DNA of 64,000 nucleotides, taken from contig OX031071.1 of assembly GCA_943736015.1 (NCBI GenBank), forward strand, positions 30,970,619 to 31,034,618, written 5' to 3'. How positions within the stretch are numbered: position 1 is the first letter of the stretch; the number at the start of each line of letters is the position of its first letter. Under the pieces are notes generated by a model that had not been told where the DNA came from, searched no databases, and was given only the letters and a program-made list of their open reading frames with translations. This DNA comes from Tridacna crocea (Eukaryota > Mollusca > Bivalvia > Cardiida > Cardiidae). The position numbers and the translations under genes are program-made. This document shows positions 1 to 10,087 of this stretch, in pieces.

Positions 1-516
1 CTCTGTGAAAAAGAGGCATAACTGAAATTTAATAAACAGACTGATGAATGCTCTGTGAAAAAGAGGCATTACTTAACTTCAATGAGCAGATTGGTGAATG
101 CTCTGTGAAAAAGAGGTATAACTTAGATTTAATGAACAGACTGACCCGTGCTCTGTGAAAAAGAGGCATAACCTAAATTTCATGAACAGACTGGTGAATG
201 CTCTGTGAAAAAGAGGCATAACTCAAATTTAACGAACAGACTGGTGAGTGCTCTGTGAAAAAGAGGCATAACTCAAATTTAACGAACAGATTGGTGAATG
301 CTCTGTGAAAAAGAGGCATAACTTAGATTTAACGAACAGATTGGTGAATGCTCTGTAAAAAGAGGCATAACTCAAATTTAATGAACAGATTGGTGAATGC
401 TCTGTGAGAAAGAGGCATAACTTAAATTTAATGAACAGATTGGTGAATGCTCTGTGAAAAAGAGGCATAACTTTAATTTAATGAACAGACTGACCCGTGC
501 TCTGTGAAAAAGAGGC
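1..516. repeat. 50-bp satellite array, about 10 units, open at the left edge
   Basis: The motif CTCTGTGAAAAAGAGGCATA recurs every 50 bp (1, 51, 101, 151, 201, 251, 301 and on, with one 49-bp unit near 350). The array runs off the left edge. Each unit starts with about 25 bp that match the end of the family B element whose interior lies at 754-1075, so the array probably grew from that terminus. Open frames inside it are periodic and are not taken as genes. Confidence 0.93.
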
Positions 517-753
517 TTAACCCTTTACCACTCACTACCGAATTTTGAGTTTTTTTTTTCAACATTGAAGAAAAGGCCTTTTGAAAACATTTTGGGAAAA
601 GGACAAAATGCTTGTTACCAATATCTTTTTCACTTCCACAATTATGTTTTCTACATTTCCCCCCAAAAAGTTACAATTTTTGGATCAGGTTTATTTTTTT
701 TTCGTCTGCAAAGGTTTTGAATTGTGTACTGGTCTTTTATTTTAAAGAGTTAA
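517..753 (-). mobile_element. piggyBac-like MITE copy inserted into a family B element
   Basis: TTAA lies at both ends (517-520 and 750-753), with CCCTTTACCA just inside the left one. The interior carries the diverged hairpin core (GAAAACATTTTGGGAAAAGG, then CACAATTATGTTTTC). It is in reverse orientation relative to the copies that begin with CCAAACGAC. Removing it and one TTAA restores a continuous family B sequence. Confidence 0.82.
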
Positions 754-1075
754 TGCATCTGCAAAAAGTGTCGACTCAGATCAGCCTGCGCAGTCCGTGC
801 AGGTTGACCTGGTTTGAAGATTTTAGCTATAAGTCAATTTTAGCTATTAGTGTTTAGCTATTAGTCAATTTTAGCTATCAGTTTTTAGATTTTAGTCATT
901 TTTAGCTAATAGTTTTTAGCTATTAGTCAGTTTTAGCTATTAGTTTTGAGCTATTAGTCAATTTTAGCTATTAGTGTTTAGCTATTAGTCAATTTTATGC
1001 ATGTCAAAGGACCAATCTACCCCAAATTTCAGTCATAGAGCTAATTGATGACTTGATTGGTATAATTTTTTTGTA
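754..1075. mobile_element. Family B MITE interior with internal AT-rich minisatellite
   Basis: It starts TGCATCTGCAAAAAGT and continues with GATCAGCCTGCGCAGTCCGT and GCAGGTTGACCTGG, closely matching the copies at 33745-33995, 61510-61830 and 62390-62925. From about 822 to 998 a 15/30-bp AT-rich unit (TTTTAGCTATTAGT) is repeated about 11 times; the other copies lack it. The right end continues with ATGTCAAAGGACC and TGATGACTTG, as at 33870-33930, but the terminal inverted repeat is not seen. Confidence 0.7.
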
Positions 1076-1117
1076 GTATGTAGTAATTAATCACAGACAG
1101 ACAGAAAAACAGACAGC

Positions 1118-1324
1118 TTAACTCATTACCAAACGGCAAAATTTTAGGTTGTCCAATTTGAAAGCATTTGCAGACGACAAAATAAGAGATTGAAAATTTG
1201 AAATTTGTTTTGTGTTGGGTAGAAAAAATTGTGAGTAAGGGAGAAAATGCTGGTTACCACAATGTTTTCTAAAGGCATTTCTCTCAGTGTCGTCAAAAGT
1301 AGGGATTATGTGGTAATGGGTTAA
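1118..1324 (+). mobile_element. piggyBac-like MITE copy, one hairpin arm shortened
   Basis: TTAA (1118-1121) is followed by CTCATTACCAAACGGCAAAA, and the other end is TGTGGTAATGGG then TTAA (1321-1324). The core reads GCTGGTTACC and then jumps straight to ACAATGTTTTC, so most of the second palindrome arm (GCATTTTCTCCTTTTCCC in full copies) is deleted. Confidence 0.85.
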
Positions 1325-2604
1325 TCATTAGACAGTTAGATCTGAACCTACACCCATTGCTAAAGAGCTCTGAATCGTGTTTTGCTGTGTATGGGTTTTG
1401 AAGGAAAAACACAAATATAATGAAGATAAAATGTCACTTTTCCCTGAAAAGCAGAGGGATATGTTTTTAATCAGATCATGTTTCTTCCTAGTAACAGAAT
1501 TATGCACTTTTTCACTGAATTTCTCCTTTTTTTTGTGACGATACGCATATGACAGAAAATAAAGCGGGGATTTCTAAATCTAAAGTTGGTCAACTGAAGC
1601 TTTTGATGATACCTGTAAACTTATCTATGCAGCAATAAATTGTGAATTTATCCATTCGTAAACTACTATATTTTGTCTTTTTTCTTCACGTTTCCTTTCA
1701 CCTTTATATATTGATCATTCTCTAAAGCATTTTCTTTGTACTTAAAACAATACAAACCATTTCAAATTACTGTAATACTGCTACTGCAAGAAAACAGCGA
1801 AACCTTGACCTTTTAGGAAATAAGTGTTCTTTTTTTGTGCAGTTTGGTTGCCTGATGCAATGTCTTTTTGACATCCATTCTTACTTTCGCTGTTTAATTC
1901 TTTCCAGCGAAAAGCAGAAATAACATATATTTATTTATTTATTTATTTATTTTTTGCTGGCGACATAGATCAAGATCAGACATCACATTCTTGTAACATA
2001 CAATCTTATTTATACCGGTCACCTGTTTACTGAAGCATACAAGGCAAAGCTCAACCTGAGTTTCAAAATTTAATATTGTAGCTATTAAGTGTAGTCTGAT
2101 CTTGATCTATGCAGCCAGATTATCTAGACGAGCCTTAAAGATAAAAAGAAACAAAGAACAAAAGCTGCCTTAGTTTTCGTGGATTGTAATAGCGAGTTAT
2201 GTTTAGAGCAGAGTGAGTCAGAAGACGTATCACTATTACAAGTCTTTAGTTTGTTTTTTGAATTACACGTTTCTTTTTTTAATATCTATATATACTATTA
2301 GACAGATACATTAAACAGAAATGTCCACCTAGAAGACCTTAACATTCTCAGTAAGTTTTTTTTTCCGCAATGTTTCACAAGATAGTTCCAGTGTAGCAGT
2401 GTAGATCCAAGACAAGGCTGCACGTTGCCAACATTCTAAATTTGATTTATAAAATCTTCTTTAGGCCTCCATTTGATATTTATGTTCTTGGGGTCACGGA
2501 TATCCCTTCAAAAGGGGGTCTTTTTCAATTGATCTTTATGGGAACAGTTCTATCCAAGCTAGAGGCCAGCACTCCACACATAGAATAAAAATTGATAAAT
2601 GGGG
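1325..2604. other. No gene seen; AT-rich with a TTTA microsatellite and a palindromic motif pair
   Basis: No coding signal was found. A (TTTA)n run lies at about 1929-1955. ATAGATCAAGATCAGACATC at 1966-1985 and GTCTGATCTTGATCTATGCA at about 2094-2113 form an inverted pair of the dispersed GATCAGACTG motif described in the findings. Confidence 0.55.
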
Positions 2605-2606
2605 GC

Positions 2607-2873
2607 CTACACTGTAAAAGCGGGTGTTTTAAATCCAAACACGATAGAAAACACTTTTCTGTTACACTTTTTTAACACCCGTTCGTGTTTTGAGAAAACA
2701 CCAGTGTTTTAAAATTAAACATGATGAAAACATTAGTGTTTTGTGAAAACACCTATTTCAGTGTTTTGTTTGAAAATGGGAAACAGGTGTTTTCGAGCCT
2801 GTTACACTTCTTAAACACGATTACGTGTTTTCAGGACTAAGGTGTTTTATTTGAAACAGGTGTTTTACAGTTC
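2607..2873. mobile_element. Family C element, CACTGTAAA terminal inverted repeats
   Basis: The left end is CACTGTAAAAGCGGGTGTTTT and the right end is CAGGTGTTTTACAGT, which are inverted repeats. The inside is a string of GTGTTTT / AAAACAC words, so nearly the whole element is self-complementary. A relative lies at 13216-13370. The superfamily is not assigned. No coding capacity. Confidence 0.7.
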
Positions 2874-3775
2874 AATGTCAAATATACTACACTGAACAGG
2901 CTTGATATAGTATAATAGTTTTGTCTCACTCTCCATACAGAGAAACAGGTTTAAAAATGGATATGATGATGACGTCAGTAATATCATAATTATACCCATT
3001 TTCAACAAATGCAGCTAGCATATGTACTTGTGTAGCCTAATTCGAATATCGCTAGGTGACAAAACCAGAATACACATTTTCTCATGTTGCGACTATTAAC
3101 ATGAACTGTCACAGAAAATTGAGAACAGGTAGATAAGTATTTGTATTTAATTTTATTTTTTTCTCAGGGAACATAAAGCACTCTTGATCTTTCAGTCAGT
3201 AAGATTTTCCTCATCTTGGTGGTCTGGGACCAAAGGTGCAGTCTTATGATTAAAGCCTTTTAATACTAATAAAATAAGCCTCGTCATGAGAAAACCTGTT
3301 TTTGCATATGTAAAAACAAAATCACAGATAACCACACAGTTAATATGCGACTTTGTTTTTTGCTACATTGATATCACAACCCCTCTTAACCCTCAATTTT
3401 AGATTTCAAGCTCTAACCATTTTCTGTGGTTGGACAGCCTGGTTTGTGTCACACCTGTTCAAAATCCAGGACAGGTTTTCATGACATGATTCAAATAAGA
3501 TCTGCTATCCTTCAAACTAACAGTCAACAATTTGAAAATCTAACTTTATACAACTGCACAAGCAGCAGATTAGTAATCCAGCAATTTATATAAATAAAAT
3601 CTAAATCACTTTAGTGTTGCCAGGGATACCATGGAAATGGACAACATGACCAATCATTTTTGTTGTGCTGTTCTTCCATATCATATAGCAAGAGTGGCAA
3701 ATTGTCGCAAGATACGCCCATCCCACCGACAGTTGTCGAGGGGGAATAATAATTGTAAAGGGTAGATAGACGAAA
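2874..3775. other. No gene or clear repeat seen
   Basis: AT-rich sequence with short frames only. I see no splice-flanked open frame, no tandem array and no repeat shared with the rest of the window. Confidence 0.4.
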
Positions 3776-4790
3776 ATAGCAGTACAGCAGATATCATGTA
3801 AGTGATTGAAATAGGCATATAAAGTTTCAGGTCATTCCAACATGAAAAGACAAAGCTATATTGTAGAGAAGCATGAAAACCTGTAAAAAAATTAATGAAT
3901 AGGGAATAATTCCTAAAGGATATTAGGTAAATTTACGGCTCTAGTGGATTGCATTTTTCATAAGTGCAACAAACATGTTTACCAAGTCTCAAGTGAATCT
4001 GACTTGAGGTGACAAAATTGCCTTCTGGACAAGTAAGAAATACTGTAAAAATGAATGTCAAAGTGGAATTACTCAAAATCCACGGTAGGCAGAGTTACTG
4101 TTCTTGCGCACTGTACTCTGTAATATTGCAACAAACATGCATACCGAGTTTGAAGTTGTTCTAAGTTGAAATGACAAAGTTATGTTACAGACAAGCACTA
4201 AATGCTTTTAAAATGACAATCAAAGGGAAATAATCCAAAGACAGCATGAGGTAGAGTTACAATTCTTGTGCACTGCACTTCCAAATATTGCAACAAATAA
4301 GCAAACCGTATTTCAAGTCATTCCCACTTAAGATAACAAAATTATGCTAAGGACAAGCAAGAAAAATTATAAAAGTGAAGATCTAAGGGGGAACAAGTCA
4401 AAATTCATGCTAGAAAGAGTTATGCTTCTTGTGCACTGCACTCAGTAATTCTTCAACAATCAAGCATGCCGAATTTGAAGATGTTCACACTAAAAATGAC
4501 AGTTATGTTCCGGACAAGCAGAAAATGCAGTAAAGGGAACGATCAAAGGGAAAAAATTTAAAGACTGTATTATTGCAACAAACACAAATGCAAAGTTTCA
4601 AGTCAATCGGACTGAAGATAACAAAGTTATGCTTTGGACTAAGAACTGGACACCATCCACCAACCCGGCTGCCTGTACGCCATGTGAGATCCCATAATAC
4701 CTCCCGTCTTTGACCGTCGTACAAAAAAGACATTGCTGTCTCTGTTATTCCCCTATGTTTCATTAATAAAAGTCACATTGGTGGTGATTA
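3776..4790 (+). repeat. Tandem-core element fragment, about 160-bp units (family D type)
   Basis: Four decayed units recur about every 160 bp, marked by GGACAAG near 4026, 4188, 4352 and 4511, and by TGCACTGCACT. The same units appear in reverse at 35290-36010 inside a complete family D element. The right part has GATCCCATAATACCTCCCGT; a near-identical phrase occurs at about 58775. Termini are not preserved. Confidence 0.65.
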
Positions 4791-4879
4791 CAACAAATGA
4801 CTAAAAAATATAGAACAACTTATACATATACCAATTCAATGATTAGCATTTCCATGCTAAAAATAGTACATTTTACAAA

Positions 4880-5994
4880 TTAACTCTTTACCAAACGACA
4901 AAATTTTGGACTTGTCCAAATCGAAAGCAAGTGCAGACAACAAAATAAATTTGAATAAACTAGAACGTCCTGAAGGGCCTGAATATGCTCTACCGGTAGA
5001 GAGTTTGCTTTTAAATAAAGCATACATAGGAATTCATTAAAAAGCAAAAAGACAAAAAAATTGACATTTTCAACTCAAAATGGCTACTTTTCCATTACTA
5101 TTTGTTGAATTTTTTCAAACTCAACAGGGTTAAAAAGCAATTGATGGGATAATCAAGCTGAAAAAAATTCATAAAAATCTGATCACAAATAAATACTTTA
5201 TCGTGTAAACAGGTAATGAAATTGTTCAATTTGAAATGGCTACTTTTCCCATACTGTTTGTCGTATTTTTTTCAAAATCAATACGGTTCAAGCTATTGAT
5301 GAGATAAACAAACTGTGCACATTTTACGGAAATCTGACCAAAAATGAAGACTAAATCGCGTAAACAAGAAATGAAAGTTTTCAACTTGAAATGGCTACTT
5401 TTCCCATACTGTTTGCTGGAACTTTTTCAAAATCAATAGGGTTGAAGCTATTGATAAGATAAACAAACTCTGCAAGTTTCAAGAAAATTTGACCAAAAAT
5501 GAAGACTTTATCGCATAAACAAGAAATGGAAATTTTAAACTTGAAATGGCTACTTTTCCCATACTGTTTGTCGGATTTTTTTCAAAATCAATACGGTTCA
5601 AGCTATTGATGAGATAAACAAACTGTGTAAGTTACATGGAAATCTGACCAAAAATGAAGACTTTATTGTGTAAACAAGAAATGACAGTTTTCAACTTAAA
5701 TGGCTACTTTTCCCATACTGTTTGTAGGAATTTTTTCAAAATCTAGGGTTGAAGCTATTGATAAGATAAACAAACTCTGCAAATTTCATAGAAATCTGAC
5801 CGAAAATACAGACTTTATTGCGTAAACAAGAAATGGAAATTCTAAACTTGAAATGGAAGAATGTAGAATGTAGAAAACTTTGTGGGAAAAGGAGAAAATG
5901 CTGGTAACCAGCATTTTCTCCTTTTTCCACAATGTTTTCAAAGGCTTTCTTTTTCAGGGTCGTTTAAGGTTGGGATTGTGTGGTAAAGAGTTAA
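4880..5994 (+). mobile_element. piggyBac-like MITE split by a nested tandem-core element
   Basis: The left part is TTAA (4880-4883) with CTCTTTACCAAACGACAAAA, through the internal GCAGACAACAAAATAAA at about 4950. The right part resumes near 5868 with GTAGAAAACTTTGTGGG, carries the complete hairpin (centre CTGGTAACCAG at 5901-5911) and ends GTGGTAAAGAG and TTAA (5991-5994). About 0.9 kb of unrelated sequence separates the two, which together make one element. Confidence 0.8.
4959..5860 (+). mobile_element. Family E tandem-core element, inserted in a MITE
   Basis: It begins ACTAGAACGTCC then TGAAGGGCCTGAATATGCTC, the same terminus seen in reverse at 55395-55437. The body is four units of about 155 bp marked by TTTCCCATACTGTTTG (5245, 5400, 5555, 5709). 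It stops inside a unit without the other terminus found in the copy at 54874, so it is truncated. No coding frame. Confidence 0.72.
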
Positions 5995-6204
5995 CTTATT
6001 TTATGTTTGTCCAAATCCAAAGCATTTGCAGACGACAAAATACAAATGACTGAAAGTTTGAAATTTGTTTTGTGAAGGGTTGAAAACATTGTGGGAAAAG
6101 GAGAAAATGCCGTTTACCACCATTTCCTCCTTTTCCCACAATGTTTTCAGAAGGCGTTTTTCTTAGGGTCGTCCAAAGTAGGGATTGTGTGATAAAGAGT
6201 TCAA
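5991..6204 (+). mobile_element. piggyBac-like MITE, head-to-tail with the previous copy
   Basis: It begins at the very TTAA that closes the previous copy, then lacks the ACCAAACGAC part of the terminus and runs on from ATGTTTGTCCAAATCC. The core hairpin reads GAAAATGCCGTTTACCACCA, a mutated centre. The right end is GTGTGATAAAGAGTTCAA, so the final TTAA is mutated. Confidence 0.78.
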
Positions 6205-6250
6205 AAACATTTATTCAACAAAACAATGGCAAAAGCTTAAGAACTGTCAT

Positions 6251-6475
6251 TTAGCCCATTACCACACAATCCCTACTTTTGACGCCCCTGAGAAAGAAGC
6301 CTTTAGAAAACATTGTAGGAAAAGGATTAAATGCTGGTAACCAGCATTTTCTCCTTTTCTCACGTTTTCTACCCTTCACAAAAAAAATTCAAATTTTCAG
6401 TCACTTTTATGTTATCGTCTGCAAATGCTTTCGATTTGGACAAGCCTAAAATATTGTTGTTTGGTAATGAGTTAA
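6251..6475 (-). mobile_element. piggyBac-like MITE copy, reverse orientation
   Basis: TTAG (mutated TTAA) then CCCATTACCACACAATCCCT at the left; the hairpin core has CTGGTAACCAG as its centre; the right end is TTGTTTGGTAATGAG followed by TTAA (6472-6475). All parts are in reverse order relative to the copy at 6685-6908. Confidence 0.82.
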
Positions 6476-6684
6476 AAATTCTTTTACAGGATTTGAGAAA
6501 TGAACGCACAAATGACCATGATGGTAATATACACTGTTATTTTTCTTGGTTGTAGAAATAAGTATAAAAACGAAATGGACCGAGTAAAAAAAAAGTTTAA
6601 CTGTGTTCAACAGAATTAGTAAAATGATTTTGAGAACCACAACCATGCGTTCTAAATCTGTAGCAATGAGGAATATTACATGTA

Positions 6685-6908
6685 TTAACTCGTTACCAAA
6701 CCACAATATTTTAGTTTTGTCCAAATCAAAAGCATTTGCAGTGGACAAAATAAAAGTGATTGAAAATCTGAAATTTGTTTTTTGAAGGGTAGAAAACATT
6801 GTGGGAAAAGGAGAAATTGCTGGTTACTAGCATTTTCTCAGTTTCCCACAATGTTTTCTAAAGGCTCCTTCTCAGGGTCGTCAAAATTAGGGATTGTGTG
6901 GTAATGGA
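6685..6908 (+). mobile_element. piggyBac-like MITE copy
   Basis: TTAA (6685-6688), CTCGTTACCAAACCACAATA, a full palindrome core, then GGATTGTGTGGTAATGGAG. The closing TTAA is lost. With the copy at 6251-6475 it forms a pair facing opposite ways, which makes mirror-image open frames on both strands here. Confidence 0.82.
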
Positions 6909-7059
6909 GACAGTAGGACTAAATTTACAATGGTTCATCATACAATTTTTTTGTTCTTCAAAACAAGGCATTGTGAGTACAGGAAAGACAATATTCTAGA
7001 AACAATTTCCACTTTTTCCCTTATAAGTCTATAGTAATTATAAGTTGCAGTAGCAACTA

Positions 7060-7299
7060 GGGCCCAGTTGTTCAAACCCTTGTTAGCTTAACAAGCTTGT
7101 TTCGGGTCATTTCTTTGTGTTCTAATGAAGATATTATTGCATATACTTGTATTTTTTGCTGAAAAAATTTGAGCAGCCTTTGCAATGAAAAATCTACACA
7201 CATTTTTTCATTAAAAAAATCACCTTTTCTTGTATTACATGATACAAATGCTAACTTCTCTTCAATTAACGATGTGTTCAGCTTTGAGCAACTGGGCCC
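7060..7299. mobile_element. MITE with GGGCCCAGTTG terminal inverted repeats
   Basis: The left end is GGGCCCAGTTGTTCAAA and the right end TTTGAGCAACTGGGCCC, inverted repeats of about 17 bp with one mismatch, enclosing 240 bp of AT-rich sequence without a frame. The superfamily is not assigned; I see one copy in the window. Confidence 0.8.
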
Positions 7300-7483
7300 A
7301 CAGTTTTTATCTGCCTAACAAGAAACCATGACTATTTGTTTCCCCACTACATGTGAAATATGAAAAGAATTGACCTCCCCAATTCATCAGAGAAGTCACT
7401 TGAAACCCTAAAACTAACAAACTACTAAAAATCTGTAACATATTTCAGCCAGAGTTTTAAAAATTCACAAAAATATGAGGATG

Positions 7484-7780
7484 TTACTTTCTGATGTAAA
7501 GGAACTTACTATATTTCATGCTTTCCAGTAGGATATCGAGAAATAGCAGAGACATAATTTTCGATACTACATGGGTACGACCAGTAAAAATACCGATTTT
7601 CATATTCTTGTTGCTTAGGTAAATTGCACTTGCCTCACAACCTGATGGAAATGTTACATCATTTGCCTTACATTTCTCGCGCCTTGAAGTAATACTGTCA
7701 TGCGTTGCTATGCTGGAGGGGTATGCCACAAGGAATAACTGGATTTCGATAAAGTTCCTCCCAGAAAGGGTTAAAAGCAT
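7484..7780 (-). CDS. Uncharacterised open frame with a consensus splice donor
   Basis: An open frame of about 98 codons on the minus strand, not made of any repeat seen elsewhere. The peptide is of mixed composition (contains EKCKANDVTFPSGCEAS and IFTGRTHVV). Near its 3' end lies ATATAGTAAGTTCC, a good donor (GTAAGT), so the coding part may stop at about 7510 and splice leftwards. A convincing acceptor on the right side was not found. It lies downstream of the stop of the candidate exon at 8302-8601 on the same strand, so it would be a separate gene or chance. No family recognised. Confidence 0.22.
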   Translation of the reverse strand: MLLTLSGRNFIEIQLFLVAYPSSIATHDSITSRREKCKANDVTFPSGCEASAIYLSNKNMKIGIFTGRTHVVSKIMSLLFLDILLESMKYSKFLYIRK

Positions 7781-7789
7781 GAAATAAAT

Positions 7790-7935
7790 AGAATATTTGT
7801 TGTTGGTGAAATATTGAAATTTATTTCATCAAGTGAATACCATTGGTAATATTTTCATGAGTGGCACATGAAAATGTTATCAATGGTGTTCACTCTATGA
7901 AATAAATTTCAACCTTTCACCAAAAGAAACCAAAT
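7790..7935. mobile_element. Palindromic element, arms of about 60 bp
   Basis: Left arm TTGGTGAAATATTGAAATTT, then ATTTCATCAAGTGAATACCA; right arm TGGTGTTCACTCTATGAAAT, then AAATTTCAACCTTTCACC. The arms pair over nearly their whole length around a centre of ATTTTCATGAGTGGCACATG. It would fold into one long hairpin. Only one copy is seen. Confidence 0.72.
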
Positions 7936-8301
7936 ATCCTCTATTCAATTAACTTAGAAATATCTTGTTAGTGCTTTTAAAACTGCAGGCTCCTGCATAG
8001 AACTGCCATATTTTCCAACACGTAAGCCCCATGAGGGGCGGCAGTAAGTGTCTGAGCAATCCTAATGAATTTGGTTTGATTTTAGCTTTAACGTTTACAG
8101 AGGAGAAATACCATACATTATATATTTCTCTGCATCAACTGTTCGCACTGACAAAAATTTGTTGAGTAATTTCTAATTTTTCTTGCACAAAATGTGCAAA
8201 ATGCAGAAGTTGGTAAATCACAAAGTTAAAATGTCTTTGACTAGGATTAAAGAACAATAGACTATAGTCTCTAACTGTAGTCACAGCTTTTTCCACTTTA
8301 T

Positions 8302-8601
8302 TCAGAAATTGAATAAGGGCTGTAGATTTCTGGCATTGAAATGGTTGTTTAGCACCAGTTGCTGGCAAAAACTTAGCAGTTGTGAGTTGCATCTTGTGTA
8401 CTCCAAATCTGTAATATAATACCAAGCTAAAATAAGAAATAGTGCCTCATTCAGTGACTTAGTCGTTAAGGAGATTCTGGTATCATCACCAACGATGAAC
8501 ACACTGTCAACTTCTTCATTCAACATTCCGACAGCAACAAGATTAGGTGGAGCCATAGGTTTAGAGGACAAGAACTTTTCAATTTCTGACTCCTGAACAT
8601 C
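8302..8601 (-). CDS. Probable 3'-terminal exon of an uncharacterised multi-exon gene
   Basis: On the minus strand the sequence GTATATTTTCAG gives a good splice acceptor just before GATGTTCAGG, so the exon starts at 8601. From there 99 codons stay open to a TGA at 8302-8304. The peptide is protein-like: an acidic start (DVQESEIEKF), APPNLVAVGML, FIVGDDTRISL, then a hydrophobic aromatic stretch (EALFLILAWYYI) and DLEYTRCNSQLL. The frame is phase 0 at its start, which agrees with the donor of the small exon at 10350-10397. The pattern reminds me of uncharacterised multi-copy predicted proteins of invertebrates and fish; that is recollection, not a search, and no function is claimed. An overlapping frame (8135-8425) runs into the 3' flank and is probably a shadow. 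Confidence 0.5.
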   Translation of the reverse strand, partial: DVQESEIEKFLSSKPMAPPNLVAVGMLNEEVDSVFIVGDDTRISLTTKSLNEALFLILAWYYITDLEYTRCNSQLLSFCQQLVLNNHFNARNLQPLFNF

Positions 8602-8853
8602 CTGAAAATATACATGTCAATTCATGGGTCCTGACTGAAAGGTTGAAACCATTTAATTTTATGCCATGGATTCCTCCATGACAATAAACTCAAGGAGTCC
8701 ATTTTCCATCAAGGGATGTCTGGTCTAATTTTAATCTAATTTTGATCTTTATTAGAAGTTCTTGTTAGGATACAGTGCAGACTCTCATTAGAAGCTGCAA
8801 TACATGTATATGCAAAGTCTGATCTGGACGTGCACTGTTTGACTTTATCCCAT

Positions 8854-9066
8854 TTAACTCTTTACCAAACAACAAAATTTTAGACCAGTCCAAATTGGAA
8901 GCACTTGCAACAAAATAAAAGTATATCACGAATTGAAATTTGTTTTTTGCAGGATAGAAAACATTGCGGGAAAAGGAGAAAATGTTAGTTACCATTTCCC
9001 ACATTGTTTTCAGAAGGCTTCTTCCTCAGGGTCGTTAAAACCAGGGATTGTTTGGTATAGGGTTAA
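8854..9066 (+). mobile_element. piggyBac-like MITE copy with shortened hairpin
   Basis: TTAA (8854-8857) with CTCTTTACCAAACAACAAAA; ends TGTTTGGTATAGGG and TTAA (9063-9066). The core reads GAGAAAATGTTAGTTACCAT then TTCCCACATTG, so part of the second arm is missing. It lies in the presumed intron between the exons at 8302-8601 and 10350-10397. Confidence 0.85.
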
Positions 9067-9578
9067 GAGATGCAAGGCAATACTGTATTAAAATACAAGG
9101 CAGTAAAAGGATGTCTGGTCTAATTTTTTCTTTACATTTATTTTAACAGAAATTCCTGTTTGCAAAGAGTGTAAACCCTGATCAGAAGCTGGGATATATG
9201 GGGCATCTGATCTGGGTCTGCACTGTTCACCTATTTCCTATTTTTTGAATAAACAGTAAACTGTAATAAGTTAAAATAAAACTAAATAAGACTATTTACC
9301 CATTGTGTACCTGAGGACTCTTCTATTATTACAAGCTCGATAAGTCATTACGTTGTTTAAGGATTGTCAAGTGCACTTTTTCATTTCTCTTCGATTTGTG
9401 ATGGAAAATTCTGTAAGCAAAAAGACTAAAGAGTAGACCATGAACATACAGTGTCTGATCTGGGTCTGCACAATTTCTCTGATCCTTTTATGGGGTTCCA
9501 GTTTGCAATTGGTTGAGTTTTGATGCATCTGATTTTTTATCAAATATGGCTCATTCACTAGAAATTTGATGCTTTTGA
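9067..9578. other. Presumed intron sequence, no gene seen
   Basis: It contains two decayed phrases of the dispersed palindromic motif (TGCAGTCTGATCT-like, near 9200 and 9450) and nothing else recognisable. Confidence 0.4.
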
Positions 9579-9806
9579 TTAACCCATTACCAAACAACAA
9601 TATTTTAGACTGATTCAAATTGAAAGCATTTGCAGACGACAAAATAAAAGTGACTGAAAATTTGAAATTTGTTTTGTGAAGGGTAGAAAACATTGTGGGA
9701 AAGAGAGAAAATGCTGGTTAGCAGCATTTTCTCCTTTCCCGCAATGTTTTCTAAAGGCTTCTATCTCAGGGGCGTCAAAAGTAGGGATTGTGTGGTAATG
9801 GGTTAC
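9579..9806 (+). mobile_element. piggyBac-like MITE copy, well preserved
   Basis: TTAA (9579-9582), CCCATTACCAAACAACAATA, full palindrome core with centre GCTGGTTAGCAGC, and the right end TGTGTGGTAATGGG followed by TTAC. Both outer ends therefore show CCCATTACC inside the target site, as piggyBac elements do. Confidence 0.88.
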
Positions 9807-10087
9807 AGAACTATTATGAATGAATATGTTTTGTTTGTTTTGAGGCATAACATCCCTGGCAGCAACTTAATTTAGACACCATGTGTCCATATTTTTAGGA
9901 TCATGTTACCCTCTTGAAACAACAATATCCATTATCATTACTATTATCAATATTATTGCGAACATTGTATGGAAGATTGTTGAAAGTGTGGAATATGATT
10001 ACTTATTCAGAAACTTTTACATACTGTGTATTTCAGAAACATACATGTAACTTCTTTGTTATTTACAATGTATGGATGTGAGCTTCA

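Noticed and set aside
229..468. 79-codon minus-strand frame
   Set aside because: It is the 50-bp satellite read through three frames per 150 bp.
6331..6799. Frames of 60-117 codons on both strands
   Set aside because: They translate the inverted pair of piggyBac-like MITE copies.
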